DNA from: Lysinibacillus sp. FSL W8-0992
Lineage (GTDB): Bacteria; Bacillota; Bacilli; Bacillales_A; Planococcaceae
Direction of reading: 5' to 3'
Assembly (NCBI RefSeq): GCF_038008685.1
Contig: NZ_JBBOZQ010000001.1
Location: 3,410,001 to 3,474,000 of the forward strand
Length of the DNA stretch: 64,000 nucleotides
Position numbers and translations under genes: made by a program. Under the pieces are notes generated by a model. The model did no database searches and was not told the DNA's origin. It saw only the letters and a program-made list of their open reading frames with translations. Shown here piece after piece: positions 41,465 to 51,602 of this stretch. The first letter of the stretch is position 1. Every line of letters begins with the position of its first letter.

Positions 41465-42622
41465 ATGTATGAAAATATTTTAAGACATCCAGGGCCGACA
41501 CCTATTCCAAAAAAGGTTCAGCTTGCGATGAACCGAGATATCTTCAGCCATCGAAGCAATGAATTTGTGGAGCTATATCGTGAAACAACTGAGCTCATTA
41601 AACCTATTTTCGGCACTAAGCAGGACATTTTATTGCTTCCATCTGGTGGTACAGCAGCATTAGAAGCAGCAGCTGTCAATACAGTTTGTGCAGGTGAAGA
41701 TGTTGTCGTCATTACGGTAGGCGCTTTTGGGGATTACTTCGTTTCGATTTGTGAAAAATATGGCTTTAACGTACATAAGCTTGCGAAACAATGGGGACAA
41801 GCATGCACAGCTGAAGAGTTACGTACCTTTTTACAACCTTTGCAAAATATTAAAGCCGTTTTTGTTACGTATAATGAAACTTCAACAGGTATTTTAAATC
41901 CAATTGCAGAATTAGCACAGGTTGTTCGTGAAGAAAGTGATGCGTTAGTAATTGTTGATGGCGTAAGCTGTATTGGTGGTGCTCCTGCTGAAATGGATGC
42001 ATGGGGCATTGATATTCTCGTAACAGGCTCACAAAAAGCGATGATGCTTCCACCTGGCCTTTCTCTCGTTAGTGTAAGCGACAGGGCATGGAAGGTCATT
42101 GAAGAAAATAAAGCACCATCTTATTACTTGAATTTATTAAGCTATCGCGATTGGGCAGAGAAAGGTATGACACCGAATACCCCTGCCATTACACTAATTT
42201 ATGGTCTACACGAAGTGTGTAAACTTATTGAACAAGAAGGTGGATTTTCTCAAACTGTTGCCCGTCATGAACTGATGAAAAACATGGTACGCAGTGCGAT
42301 GAAAGCACTTAATATTGAGCTTTTGACAGCCGATGAATACGCTTCGCCTACAATTACAGCAATTATGGCTCCTAAAGGGATTGCATTAGGTGAGTTTCTG
42401 ACACATCTTAAACAAAGATACCATCTAGATTTTGCGGGTGGATTAGGTCATTTACAAGGAGAAATTTTCAGATTTGGCCATATGGGCTACTGCTTCCCTA
42501 GTGATGTTTTACAAGCGGTTTCTTTAATGGAGGCGGCACTGCAAGACTTTTCTTACGACTTTGAGCCAGGTGCAGGTGTTAACGCAGCGCATAAAGTGTT
42601 TTTAAAGGCTCAATTGAAATAA
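41465..42622 (+). CDS. Class V PLP-dependent aminotransferase
   Basis: The 385-residue fold-type I enzyme resembles alanine-glyoxylate / serine-pyruvate aminotransferases: HPGPTPIP start, LLLPSGGTAALEAA, VTYNETSTG, VVDGVSCIGG and the PLP lysine in LVTGSQKAMMLPPG. It could feed glycine/alanine or purine-ring metabolism; substrate uncertain. AAGGGGA lies before the ATG. A strong terminator follows. Confidence 0.9.
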   Translation: MYENILRHPGPTPIPKKVQLAMNRDIFSHRSNEFVELYRETTELIKPIFGTKQDILLLPSGGTAALEAAAVNTVCAGEDVVVITVGAFGDYFVSICEKYGFNVHKLAKQWGQACTAEELRTFLQPLQNIKAVFVTYNETSTGILNPIAELAQVVREESDALVIVDGVSCIGGAPAEMDAWGIDILVTGSQKAMMLPPGLSLVSVSDRAWKVIEENKAPSYYLNLLSYRDWAEKGMTPNTPAITLIYGLHEVCKLIEQEGGFSQTVARHELMKNMVRSAMKALNIELLTADEYASPTITAIMAPKGIALGEFLTHLKQRYHLDFAGGLGHLQGEIFRFGHMGYCFPSDVLQAVSLMEAALQDFSYDFEPGAGVNAAHKVFLKAQLK

Positions 42623-42635
42623 CACATGCTTTACA

Positions 42636-42680
42636 AAAAATAGACTGCCTGACGATAAAATCGATCAGCAGTCTATTTTT
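42636..42680. terminator. Bidirectional terminator
   Basis: AAAAATAGACTGC / GCAGTCTATTTTT with an inner stem, between convergent genes. Confidence 0.85.
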
Positions 42681-42691
42681 ACTGTATGAAA

Positions 42692-44014
42692 CTATCTAAC
42701 GAGTTTTTTAAAATATTCCTCGCGCATCTCCTGTGGCACCATACTGCCCCCTGTTGCCCAGACAAGATGTGTAGCTTGCTCCATTTTATCTAATACATGA
42801 TGCTTCTCTAAGTAATCTCGCCCATTAGTCATCAACTGAATTGGTCCGAACATCCCCGCATGTGCAGATGGTTCTAAAAATAGATCTTCTGATTCCATGG
42901 CTAAACCGAGTGAAGTAAACAATTCTTCATCTTTCACTGTATAACAGCCACTAATATATGTTTCCATCACTTTCCCAACGAATTTTGAAGCACGTCCGAC
43001 AGCTAGACCATCCGCTTCTGTTTTATTATCCAAGCCGATATCTTCTACACTGATTTCATCATGTAAGCCAGTCATGAGCCCAATGGTCATACAAGGTGAA
43101 GCGGTTGGTTCAGCAAATAAAATATGAACATGTTCCCCAAACAATTCTCGTAAACCATATGCAACCCCACCAGGTCCACCACCAACACCACATGGTAAAT
43201 AAACGAACAATGGATGTGCATCATCCACTTGAATATTTGCCTCTTGTAATTGGACTTTTAAGCGCTTCGCTGCCACTGCATAACCCGCAAATAAATCTTT
43301 TGAATTCTCATCATCAATAAAATGGCACATTGGATTTTGCGAAGCTTCCTGTCTTCCCTGTTCTACAGCTACACTATAATCTGCCTTATATTCAATGACC
43401 GTTGCCCCTTTTGCTCTTAATAATGCCTTCTTCCATTCCTTTGCGTCACTCGACATATGTACAACGACATTGAACCCTAGTTTTTTGCCCATTATGCCGA
43501 TACTAAGACCTAAATTTCCTGTTGAGCCTACCGCAATCGTGTATTGCTGGAAGAACGTTCGTAGTTCTTCTGTGGCAAACACTGCATAATCATCGTCTAC
43601 TTTCAACTTACCATTCGCAATTGCCAATCGCTCGGCATGCTTTAATACTTCATAGATACCACCTCGCGCCTTGATTGAACCCGAAATAGGTAGCGCATGA
43701 TCACATTTCAAAAATATTTGACCGGGAACCGATATTCGGAACTCTTTTTCAAGTGCTAGCTTCATTTCATCAATCTGTTGAATAGAAGACTCAATCAGTC
43801 CTTTGCTTTCTACTAGCTCAGGAAATGCGTTAATTAAATAGGAAGAAAAGCGTTTTAGCGTTTCTTCCGCATCGTCAACCTCTTCTATTGAAAAGAGAGT
43901 TGTACTCGCTTTTTTCATCCTTTTTGTGTTTTCCCAAAAAACAGTATCCCTATTTTTAATCTTTTCTAGTTTCGGATATAGGTGAAATAATTCGTTTTTT
44001 AGTTTATTTTCCAT
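42692..44014 (-). CDS. dsdA: D-serine ammonia-lyase
   Basis: The 440-residue PLP enzyme has the lysine in [14 protein letters not shown], the glycine-rich phosphate loop [15 protein letters not shown] and [17 protein letters not shown]. It deaminates D-serine to pyruvate and ammonia, detoxifying it and supplying carbon/nitrogen. It overlaps the YaiI/YqxD-family gene upstream by 11 bases, so the two are cotranscribed. Confidence 0.94.
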   Translation of the reverse strand: MENKLKNELFHLYPKLEKIKNRDTVFWENTKRMKKASTTLFSIEEVDDAEETLKRFSSYLINAFPELVESKGLIESSIQQIDEMKLALEKEFRISVPGQIFLKCDHALPISGSIKARGGIYEVLKHAERLAIANGKLKVDDDYAVFATEELRTFFQQYTIAVGSTGNLGLSIGIMGKKLGFNVVVHMSSDAKEWKKALLRAKGATVIEYKADYSVAVEQGRQEASQNPMCHFIDDENSKDLFAGYAVAAKRLKVQLQEANIQVDDAHPLFVYLPCGVGGGPGGVAYGLRELFGEHVHILFAEPTASPCMTIGLMTGLHDEISVEDIGLDNKTEADGLAVGRASKFVGKVMETYISGCYTVKDEELFTSLGLAMESEDLFLEPSAHAGMFGPIQLMTNGRDYLEKHHVLDKMEQATHLVWATGGSMVPQEMREEYFKKLVR

Positions 44015-44477
44015 CTGCAGACCCCTCCATTTTTTGTGCTAAAATTGCTCGTTCACAAATTTGTCGAAATTTCATTTCAAACAACATATTGTTTTCTTTC
44101 GTTCTTTTTTTAGGTCCCTTGGTTCGTCCGCCTGCACGTCTAATCTTCTGACCAACATGGCGCATATCGAGCAAACGTTCGATATTTTCACTAGACATTT
44201 CCCTACCATTTTGATCGATTGGATACCCTCCTCTTGCCAAAACCATGGCTGCTAAACCGTAATCCTGCGTAATCACAATATCATGTTTTGAAAGCGCATT
44301 CACTAGCGTGAAATCAACCGAATCTGGCCCCTTCGGCACAATAATTGTTATTACATTATCACGTTCGATACGGTGTGATGTATCGCAAAACAAGATAGTT
44401 TCAATCTCAAACTCAGATGATATAGATAGCGCTAAATCCACGACTGGACAGGCATCAGCGTCAATTAATACCTTCAC
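44004..44477 (-). CDS. YaiI/YqxD family protein (DUF188)
   Basis: The 157-residue PIN-like DUF188 protein has IDADACPV at the N-terminus, [18 protein letters not shown] and the signature [11 protein letters not shown]. The Asp pattern resembles NYN/PIN nuclease folds. Function is unknown; cotranscribed with dsdA by overlap. Confidence 0.9.
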   Translation of the reverse strand: MKVLIDADACPVVDLALSISSEFEIETILFCDTSHRIERDNVITIIVPKGPDSVDFTLVNALSKHDIVITQDYGLAAMVLARGGYPIDQNGREMSSENIERLLDMRHVGQKIRRAGGRTKGPKKRTKENNMLFEMKFRQICERAILAQKMEGSADGK

Positions 44478-44664
44478 AATAAAGCATCATTCCTTTCTCA
44501 TAATTAGATGAATCAAGCACCTCTATATTATTTTAATATAACAATTTCAAGACCCCGATTGCTCATTTTTTCACAAACTTATTCGACTTGGAAAAAGTAT
44601 TTTATTGAATAGTGTGAAAAATAGATATACGATACACCTATCAATTAAATTGGAGGTTTTCAAT

Positions 44665-46038
44665 ATGACAACAACAACTGTAAGCAACGATCAATTAGCA
44701 AAAGAATACGTTGACGGCGTGTTCGAGCAACTGAAAAACCAAAACAGTCATCAAGCGGAGTTTTTACAAGCAGCTGAAGAAATTTTCATTTCATTAGTGC
44801 CTGTATTTGCACAACATCCTGAATATATTAAGGCAAATATTCTTTCTCGTATCGTTGAGCCAGATCGCATCATTTCATTCCGTGTAGCATGGCAAGATGA
44901 TAACAACCAAGTACAAGTAAACCGTGGTTATCGTGTACAGTACAGCAACGTCATGGGACCTTATAAAGGCGGGCTTCGCTTCCACCCTTCAGTAAACGAA
45001 TCTATTATTAAGTTTTTAGGCTTTGAGCAGATCTTTAAAAACGCATTAACTGGTCAACCAATCGGTGGTGGTAAAGGTGGATCTAACTTTAATCCAAAAG
45101 GCAAATCCGATTCAGAAATCATGCGTTTCTGCCAAGCATTCATGACTGAATTATACCGTCATATTGGTCCAGATGTCGATGTTCCTGCTGGTGATATCGG
45201 TGTAGGTGCTCGTGAAGTAGGTTATTTATGGGGGCAATACAAGCGCCTTACAAAAGCAAACGAATCTGGAGTATTAACAGGTAAAACGCCTGGTTACGGT
45301 GGTTCATTAGCTCGTAAAGAAGCAACTGGTTACGGTACAGTATACTTTGTTGAAGAGATGTTAAAAGACGTAAATGATTCATTTGACGGTAAAACTGTTG
45401 TTATTTCTGGTTCTGGGAATGTATCAACTTATGCAATTGAAAAAGCTCAGGCATACGGTGCAAAAGTTGTTGCTTGCTCTGATTCTTCAGGCTATATCTA
45501 TGATGCAGATGGATTAGATCTTGATGTCATTAAAGAAATTAAAGAAGTAAAAAGTGACCGTATATCAACTTACGTCGACTACCGTCCAAATGCTACATTT
45601 ACAGAAGGTTGTACAGGAATTTGGTCTATTCCATGTGATATTGCGCTACCATGTGCAACACAAAACGAAATTAACGGCGACGCTGCTCGTACATTAATTT
45701 CAAATGGTGTAAAAGCAATCGGTGAAGGTGCCAATATGCCATCTGATCTTGAAGCAATTAACGAATTTTTAAACGCTGGTGTATTATTTGGGCCTGCTAA
45801 AGCAGCTAATGCTGGTGGCGTGGCGGTATCAGCACTAGAAATGGCACAAGATTCTAGCCGTATATTCTGGTCATTTGAAGAAGTAGATGCGAAGTTACAC
45901 CAAATTATGAAAAATATTTATGCAGATAGTAAAGCTGCTGCTGATAAATATGGCTATCCAGGAAACCTAGTAGTTGGGGCTAACATCGCCGGCTTTGTAA
46001 AAGTTGCTGATGGAATGCTTTCTGAAGGTATCTATTAA
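44665..46038 (+). CDS. gdhA: NADP-type glutamate dehydrogenase
   Basis: The 457-residue protein matches the hexameric GdhA of about 450 residues: MGPYKGGLRFHPSVNESIIKFL with the substrate lysine, IGGGKGGSNFNPKGKSD with the catalytic lysine region, then ISGSGNVSTYAIEKA (Rossmann). It makes glutamate from 2-oxoglutarate and ammonia. The start is the ATG after TTGGAGGTTTTC. Upstream and downstream genes are unlinked. Confidence 0.96.
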   Translation: MTTTTVSNDQLAKEYVDGVFEQLKNQNSHQAEFLQAAEEIFISLVPVFAQHPEYIKANILSRIVEPDRIISFRVAWQDDNNQVQVNRGYRVQYSNVMGPYKGGLRFHPSVNESIIKFLGFEQIFKNALTGQPIGGGKGGSNFNPKGKSDSEIMRFCQAFMTELYRHIGPDVDVPAGDIGVGAREVGYLWGQYKRLTKANESGVLTGKTPGYGGSLARKEATGYGTVYFVEEMLKDVNDSFDGKTVVISGSGNVSTYAIEKAQAYGAKVVACSDSSGYIYDADGLDLDVIKEIKEVKSDRISTYVDYRPNATFTEGCTGIWSIPCDIALPCATQNEINGDAARTLISNGVKAIGEGANMPSDLEAINEFLNAGVLFGPAKAANAGGVAVSALEMAQDSSRIFWSFEEVDAKLHQIMKNIYADSKAAADKYGYPGNLVVGANIAGFVKVADGMLSEGIY

Positions 46039-46125
46039 ATAACCTTTGATACAATTTATTCGGTTATTCTACCATCTAGTAACTAGAATCCTTTATTAAA
46101 ATTTTAAATTTTCTTAATTTCACTT

Positions 46126-46155
46126 AAGATGATAACGAATATTCGTTATCATCTT
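46126..46155 (+). terminator. gdhA terminator: 30-bp perfect palindrome
   Basis: AAGATGATAACGAAT joined directly to its reverse complement, followed by a T-run (TATTTTTTT). Confidence 0.75.
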
Positions 46156-46200
46156 ATTTTTTTGTATAAACCATGTAAAAAAATAAGCATAAATAAGATT

Positions 46201-46248
46201 ATAACGAACGTTTTTTATATTAAACATTCTAAACATTCGTGTTATAAT
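46201..46248 (+). promoter_or_regulatory. purC promoter with candidate PurR boxes
   Basis: ATAACGAACGTT at 46201-46212 and the inverted AACATTCGTGTTAT at 46232-46245, about 20 bases apart, resemble the paired inverted PurBox (core CGAAC) of Bacillus. They overlap a TATAAT -10 region at 46243-46248. Guanine/PRPP-controlled PurR repression is likely but inferred. Confidence 0.55.
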
Positions 46249-46281
46249 TATAAGGTACTATGAAATATTGGAGGGTTTTTT

Positions 46282-46968
46282 GTGGAATTATTGTATACAG
46301 GTAAAACGAAAAATGTGTTCAAGTTAGAAGATGGTCATTACTTATTAAAATTTAAAGATGATGTAACTGGAGAAAACGGCGTATTTGACCCTGGTGCAAA
46401 TACTGTAGGTTTAACAATTGATGGTGCTGGCCTAGCTGGTCTTCGCTTAACTTCTTATTTCTACTCAAAACTAAATGAACAAGGTGTCCCTACTCACTAC
46501 GTAGATGCAAACTTCGACGATGCTACAATGACTGTAAAGCCCGCAACAGTTTTCGGCAAAGGATTAGAAGTCATTTGTCGCTTCAAAGCTGTTGGCTCTT
46601 TCCTACGACGCTATGGCGCTTATGTACAAGAAGGACAACCTTTGGATTCTTTCGTTGAGGTAACAATCAAAGATGACGATCGTCTAGATCCTCCAATTTC
46701 TGAAGATGCTTTAGCAATGTTAAACCTGTTATCACATGAAGAATATGCAATTTTAAAACAACGCACAATTGAAATTTCTAAATTCGTCGGTGCAGAGCTA
46801 GCAAAAAAAGGCTTAACGCTTTACGATATTAAATTAGAATTCGGCCGTGATGCACAAACAAATGAAATATTATTAATTGATGAAATTTCTGGCGGTAATA
46901 TGCGTGCATACAAAGGCGAACAATACATCGAGCCATTAGAACTTGAAAAAATTATGTTAGCAGACTAA
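46282..46968 (+). CDS. purC: SAICAR synthase
   Basis: The 228-residue enzyme has YTGKTKNVF, the ATP site LLKFKDDVTGENG, EVICRFKAVGSFLRRYG and LLIDEISGGNMRAY. It ligates aspartate to CAIR in purine synthesis. Unusually for Bacillus, it stands alone rather than inside the pur operon, with its own candidate PurR site. GTG start with TTGGAGGG upstream. Confidence 0.93.
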   Translation: MELLYTGKTKNVFKLEDGHYLLKFKDDVTGENGVFDPGANTVGLTIDGAGLAGLRLTSYFYSKLNEQGVPTHYVDANFDDATMTVKPATVFGKGLEVICRFKAVGSFLRRYGAYVQEGQPLDSFVEVTIKDDDRLDPPISEDALAMLNLLSHEEYAILKQRTIEISKFVGAELAKKGLTLYDIKLEFGRDAQTNEILLIDEISGGNMRAYKGEQYIEPLELEKIMLAD

Positions 46969-46978
46969 TAACTAATCC

Positions 46979-47007
46979 CCTTCTAAGTAATCCATTTACT
47001 TAGAAGG
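46979..47007 (+). terminator. purC terminator
   Basis: CCTTCTAAGTAA / TTACTTAGAAGG perfect stem with T-run. Confidence 0.9.
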
Positions 47008-47202
47008 TTTTTTCTTCTTTTGCAAAACACCTCACTGTTATAAATTACCGATAATTCCCTGTAGCTATAAGTATGTCTTTCATTTATGCTCAAATACGTT
47101 GGGCAAAAAAATTTAGTCCCATTTAAGACAATTTTTGAAACCTTTCACCACTTCACTCGTATATTGAGTAGAAACAATATTATCATCACAGGAGGTAGTT
47201 TA

Positions 47203-47856
47203 ATGGAAAACTATAATGAAACAACGCAACAAGAAAGGCCAAAAGTTAATCCGTTTCTGTCTACTTGGATGCATCCAAAGCAAACAGCACGCTACATGAT
47301 TGATGCTAAAACGATTGGTTATGCAATTCTTGTCATGTCCATCGGTTATATCGGTTCTTTGCTTTCTGGCCTTATAGATAGTAATTTCTTGCTTGACGTA
47401 TCCCCTTGGATTATCGTGCTATTTTGTGTAATTTTAGCGCCAATCGCGGCTATTATCGGCACAGCCTTTTCTACCCTTATTTTCTGGTTGTTTGGTAAAT
47501 TATTTAAAGGTACTGCAACGTATTCAGACTTATTTAAAGCACTAAGCTTAACTGCTGTACCATTTATTTTAGCCATTCCTTTCTATTTAATTTGGCTAAT
47601 TACATCTCCTGAATCGTTAATGGATACTAACTTATTAGGGTCTGTTCCTTGGATTTTTTGGATAACGATGTTAGTGACAGCTGTTGTTAGCATTTGGTCC
47701 TTCGTCACGACAGTGGCTGTTGTAGCGGAAGCACATCAAATCTCGAATTGGAAAGCATTTTTTACAATAGTTATTCCTTCTATCATTGGGGGAATCATTG
47801 TCTTTGTATTGATTGTTGTGCTCTTTATTGGCCTGATTGGTATCGGCATGATGTAA
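47203..47856 (+). CDS. Yip1-family membrane protein
   Basis: The 217-residue protein from the ATG after CAGGAGGTAG has a hydrophilic N-terminus with NPFLSTWMHPKQTARYMID, then five hydrophobic segments, the YckC/Yip1-type layout. The longer frame upstream of 47203 has no ribosome site. Function unknown; membrane trafficking-type roles in eukaryotes are not transferable. Confidence 0.82.
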   Translation: MENYNETTQQERPKVNPFLSTWMHPKQTARYMIDAKTIGYAILVMSIGYIGSLLSGLIDSNFLLDVSPWIIVLFCVILAPIAAIIGTAFSTLIFWLFGKLFKGTATYSDLFKALSLTAVPFILAIPFYLIWLITSPESLMDTNLLGSVPWIFWITMLVTAVVSIWSFVTTVAVVAEAHQISNWKAFFTIVIPSIIGGIIVFVLIVVLFIGLIGIGMM

Positions 47857-47893
47857 AAAAATCTCCCCTCTCAATTGAGAGCGGGAGATTTTT
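47855..47893. terminator. Bidirectional terminator
   Basis: AAAAATCTCCC / GGGAGATTTTT with inner CTCTCAATTGAGAG, between convergent genes. Confidence 0.87.
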
Positions 47894-47917
47894 TCGTTTA
47901 AAATGACTTTATAGCAA

Positions 47918-49120
47918 TTAAACAGAAAGCACAGTTTGTTGCTGGAATAACTCAGATACACCAGATGCAACAGCTGCCCCACTGACAGCACGTGAAACAA
48001 TTTCAACAACACGCTCATCTAATGATTTCGGCACGATATATTCCTCCGTTAATTCTGCATCACTAACAAGGGAAGCAATAGCTTCTACTGCTGCTAACTT
48101 CATATCCTCATTAATATCTGTTGCACGTACATCTAGTGCGCCACGGAAAATTCCTGGGAAAGCTAGCACATTATTGATTTGATTTGGATAGTCTGAGCGT
48201 CCAGTACCCATAATACGAACGCCCCAAGCTTTAGCATTTTCATACGTAATTTCTGGATTCGGGTTTGCTAATGCAAAGACAACCGGATTTTCATTCATAG
48301 ATGTAATATGTGCTTCTGTTAATAAATTCGCAACGGACACGCCGATAAAGACATCTGCACCTACAAGTGCGTCTTCCAACGTACCATGAATTTTTTCTGG
48401 ATTAGTTAAATGTGCAACTGCCTCTTTAATCGGGTTCATACCTTCCGCGCGACCTTCATAAATAATCCCTTTTGTATCGCACATATAAATATTTTTATAC
48501 CCCATTTGCACAAGAATACGTAAAATGGCGATGCCTGCTGCACCCGCACCATTAATGACTACTTTCATCGTCGCAACATCTTTTTTAACGATTCGATTCG
48601 CATTAATCATGCCCGCTCCTACAACTATTGCTGTGCCATGTTGATCATCATGAAATACTGGAATATCGCATTCTTGACGTAGACGATCTTCAATTTCAAA
48701 GCAACGCGGTGCCGAAATATCTTCTAGATTAACAGCACCAAATGTTGGCGCAAGCGCCTTCACAATGCTGACGATTTCATCTGTGCTTTTTGTATCTAAA
48801 CAAATTGGGAAAGCATCAACATTGGCAAAACGCTTTAATAAGATTGCCTTTCCTTCCATAACAGGTAGTGCTGCCTTCGGTCCAATATCCCCTAAACCTA
48901 ACACTGCAGTACCATCCGAAACAATCGCAACCATATTCCCCTTCATTGTATAGTCATAGACAAGAGATGGATTTTTTTCAATTTCGATACATGGTGCCGC
49001 TACACCTGGTGAATATGCAAGACTAAGGTCATAAGAGTCTTGTACAGGAACCTTTGAAATCACCTCTAATTTTCCACTATAATGTGCATGCATATCTAAC
49101 GCTTTTTTCATAATATCCAT
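47918..49120 (-). CDS. NAD(P)-dependent malic enzyme
   Basis: The 400-residue enzyme of the short bacterial type (YtsJ/MalS-like) has SLAYSPGVAAPC, GTAVLGLGDIGPKAALPVMEGK with the catalytic Lys, FHDDQHGTAIV with metal Asp ligands and VINGAGAAGIAI for the nucleotide. It decarboxylates malate to pyruvate and yields NAD(P)H. Monocistronic. Confidence 0.94.
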   Translation of the reverse strand: MDIMKKALDMHAHYSGKLEVISKVPVQDSYDLSLAYSPGVAAPCIEIEKNPSLVYDYTMKGNMVAIVSDGTAVLGLGDIGPKAALPVMEGKAILLKRFANVDAFPICLDTKSTDEIVSIVKALAPTFGAVNLEDISAPRCFEIEDRLRQECDIPVFHDDQHGTAIVVGAGMINANRIVKKDVATMKVVINGAGAAGIAILRILVQMGYKNIYMCDTKGIIYEGRAEGMNPIKEAVAHLTNPEKIHGTLEDALVGADVFIGVSVANLLTEAHITSMNENPVVFALANPNPEITYENAKAWGVRIMGTGRSDYPNQINNVLAFPGIFRGALDVRATDINEDMKLAAVEAIASLVSDAELTEEYIVPKSLDERVVEIVSRAVSGAAVASGVSELFQQQTVLSV

Positions 49121-49553
49121 TCTATCCGCCCCTTTTTATGTTTTTATTGTATGTCAGAATCATAATACTTTGTGAAATAACAGTCAACGAAAATAACTCT
49201 AAAAGCAAAATTTTCTTTGATAAATCAACATTCTTCTTCGATAAGTACAATATTTTGTTTTGTTATCAATTTCACAATCAATTATATTAAAATAATAAAC
49301 AACCTGTTCCACCATTACCAAAATGCACTTATATCGGCGCTAAGCCTGTTCAACTTTTCACATAGTATTTTTCTACAGTAAATGAGAAGAATTTCACAAA
49401 CTTATGTAAGCGTATCCATTGTTACAACTATCTTTGCCACATTTTCTTCACATTTTTTCACAAACATTTTTATTATTAAATCGAAAATTTCTTACATACT
49501 ATCATTTTTTTACAGAGGAATGTAGAACTTTACCTATCTCACCCTAAAATTCA
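49121..49553. other. Long AT-rich gap, no gene seen
   Basis: About 430 bases upstream of the malic enzyme with many T-rich and CACA-type tracts. It should contain that gene's promoter, but no single match is convincing. Confidence 0.4.
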
Positions 49554-49585
49554 TAAAAAAAGAGTCCTTAGTATAAGGACTCTCA
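49554..49585 (-). terminator. Terminator beyond the MITE copy
   Basis: GAGAGTCCTTA / TAAGGACTC stem with seven T residues on the minus strand. The gene end at 49797 also carries GAGTCCTTA, so the element at 49599-49765 seems to have been inserted between the MBL gene and its terminator. Confidence 0.7.
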
Positions 49586-49598
49586 GCGTGTCGACAAA

Positions 49599-49765
49599 AC
49601 GCATCAAGTATTACAACTTGATGCGTTATATTCAGTTGATTGGAGCGGAGGACGGCGATTCCTGCGGGAACAGCACAAAATGTAATACGCAGCAGACCAT
49701 ACGTTAGCAAAGGTTGCGGCTTACAGTGTGCCGGCGGAAAGCGTATCATCACAGCGGAAATCAAC
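49599..49765. repeat. Single MITE-like element with adjoining hairpin
   Basis: A perfect hairpin ACGCATCAAGT / ACTTGATGCGT (49599-49626) followed by a 131-bp element (49635-49765) with ends GTTGATTGGAGCG and AGCGGAAATCAAC, the same family as the tandem array at 17462-18127. Confidence 0.8.
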
Positions 49766-49796
49766 GGCATTTAAACGAAAAAAGATTGAAGTGCCC

Positions 49797-50627
49797 TTAA
49801 CGTAAGGACTCTTGCATAAATTGATTCGTAAAAGCCGTAATAATATGTTTGGACGACCATTGTTCTCCCGATACTTTTGTAATCGGGTAATCTCTACGAA
49901 AGATTGCTTTCGTTATATCATCTACAGAGTAGCCACGTTCATAGAGCTTCCGAACTTCTCCCTCCAGTTCTTCTAAATAGGCAATTTTTTCGATAATTTT
50001 TGCCCGACCATCTGCGAGATAACCTGCATGGCAGCAATAAATCTTTTCAAAATCATAGTGTAGTAGTTTTTTTAACGATGCCAAAGTATGTACAACGTTT
50101 TCCTCATCAAGTACAACTTTTGTTTTCGTTTGAATATATAAATCACCTGTAAACATGGCACCTGTTGCACGATTATAAAAAGACAAATGATCTGTTGTAT
50201 GTCCTGGTGTAGCAATAATATCCCATGTAGCCGTTTTTGTTTCAAGCGTGTCACGAAACGGCTGTGCAATAAACGCTGGTCGCTGTCCCCATAGCGCTTG
50301 ACGATACAACTGATAGTTTCCATCTTGTGCACAATCCGCAACTGACTCATGATGAACATAAATAGGGACACCCATATGTTGCTGTATCCATGCAGCATTA
50401 CCTGAATGATCCTCATGCGAATGAGTCAAGGCAACTTGTTCAATCGGTAGCTCTCGAAAAAAAGATTGAAACTCCTCTGTAAGTGAGTTCGAACCTGTAT
50501 CAATTAGTAAGCCATCCACATAAAAGCTATATACACTCATGCCAATACCTTGAACAGCTACCTTACCATGTGCACAGTGCACGTCATCATTTTGTTCAAT
50601 AGCAATGCTTTTCTCTAGTTTAAACAT
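49797..50627 (-). CDS. MBL-fold metallo-hydrolase
   Basis: The 276-residue metallo-beta-lactamase-fold enzyme starts at the ATG of MFKLEKS (GGGGGAGAAA upstream). Metal motif THSHEDHSGNAAW (HxHxDH), further ligands in ATPGHTTDHLSFY and CCHAGYLAD. Cytoplasmic hydrolase of the glyoxalase II/RNase Z-like superfamily; substrate unknown. Monocistronic. Confidence 0.88.
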   Translation of the reverse strand: MFKLEKSIAIEQNDDVHCAHGKVAVQGIGMSVYSFYVDGLLIDTGSNSLTEEFQSFFRELPIEQVALTHSHEDHSGNAAWIQQHMGVPIYVHHESVADCAQDGNYQLYRQALWGQRPAFIAQPFRDTLETKTATWDIIATPGHTTDHLSFYNRATGAMFTGDLYIQTKTKVVLDEENVVHTLASLKKLLHYDFEKIYCCHAGYLADGRAKIIEKIAYLEELEGEVRKLYERGYSVDDITKAIFRRDYPITKVSGEQWSSKHIITAFTNQFMQESLR

Positions 50628-50742
50628 ATTTTCTCCCCCTTCCCCTTTGTAAAAAAAATTGTAGCACAAAATGAATGGCGAGTCATTTTTTGGCGCATGT
50701 TACCATTTATTAAACGGACTAGCAATTCTATTTTGAAGAAAG

Positions 50743-50772
50743 AAAAAACGCCCACTTTATGTGAGCGTTTTA
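50743..50772 (-). terminator. Terminator of the dynA-rhodanese operon
   Basis: AAAACGCTCAC / GTGGGCGTTTT stem and T-run on the minus strand. Confidence 0.85.
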
Positions 50773-50782
50773 TTACGATAAA

Positions 50783-51592
50783 TTATTCATTTGTTCCTGT
50801 TTCTACATCATATTCAGTAATCCAGTCACTAAAGCTACCTGTATAGAGCTGAATATTTTCGTAGCCTTCATCGGCAAGTACTGCATAGAGTGGTGATGCT
50901 GTGACACCACTACCACAATACACTACAATATGTTCATCTTGTGCAACTTTTGCACGCAGCGCATCATTGGCTTGCAGTGTATTTTCTACCTTTAATTGCT
51001 CCCAATCAAAGTTTTTAGCAGTTGGAATATGGCCAGCTACTTTATCAAGTGGTTCAACCTCACCACGGTAGCGAGCAGCGGCACGTGCATCTAATAGCGT
51101 TGCTGTCTGCTCTCCATCCACAATGGCTTTCACTGCTTCACGCGGTGCATAAAGATGATCTTGCCAATTAAAGTCGATTGTCGTTGGGGCATATTTGACA
51201 ATATCCTTTGTGAAAGTCACTTTGTTTTCAAGCGCTGCCACTCCCCCGTTGACAATAACGACATTCGGGAAGCCTGCATACGTTAGCATCCACCAAGCGC
51301 GCGGTGCAAACGGTGATGCCCCCTGATCATAAACGACGATTTGATCTTCATAGCGGAGGCCTAATTCTTGAAATACAGACGTTAGCTTTTCCTTACTTGG
51401 CATCGGATGACGGCCATTTTCACTTGTCATATCCGATAAATCCTGCTCTAAATCTAAATACACAGCACCAGGTGCATGACCTGCTTCAAATGCTTGTTTT
51501 CCTGATTCTTTGTTCTGTAAATCATAGCGAGCATCCACAAAACGGACATTATCAACTTGAATTTCCTCAACTGTTTTGAATACTTTTCCCAC
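50783..51592 (-). CDS. Sulfurtransferase (tandem rhodanese)
   Basis: The 269-residue, two-domain rhodanese has an N-terminal inactive domain (VDARYDLQNKESGKQAFEAGHAPGAVYLD) and a C-terminal active loop VVYCGSGVTAS with the catalytic Cys. It transfers sulfane sulfur (thiosulfate or 3-mercaptopyruvate). The start is the second GTG, with GAGGTG six bases upstream; a GTG three codons earlier is too close. It follows dynA by about 10 bases in the same operon. Confidence 0.92.
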   Translation of the reverse strand: MGKVFKTVEEIQVDNVRFVDARYDLQNKESGKQAFEAGHAPGAVYLDLEQDLSDMTSENGRHPMPSKEKLTSVFQELGLRYEDQIVVYDQGASPFAPRAWWMLTYAGFPNVVIVNGGVAALENKVTFTKDIVKYAPTTIDFNWQDHLYAPREAVKAIVDGEQTATLLDARAAARYRGEVEPLDKVAGHIPTAKNFDWEQLKVENTLQANDALRAKVAQDEHIVVYCGSGVTASPLYAVLADEGYENIQLYTGSFSDWITEYDVETGTNE

Positions 51593-51602
51593 GTGAATCA
51601 CC

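Noticed and set aside
49534-49770. 78-codon minus-strand frame
   Set aside because: Shadow of the single MITE-like copy and its adjoining hairpin; no ribosome site or protein-like composition.
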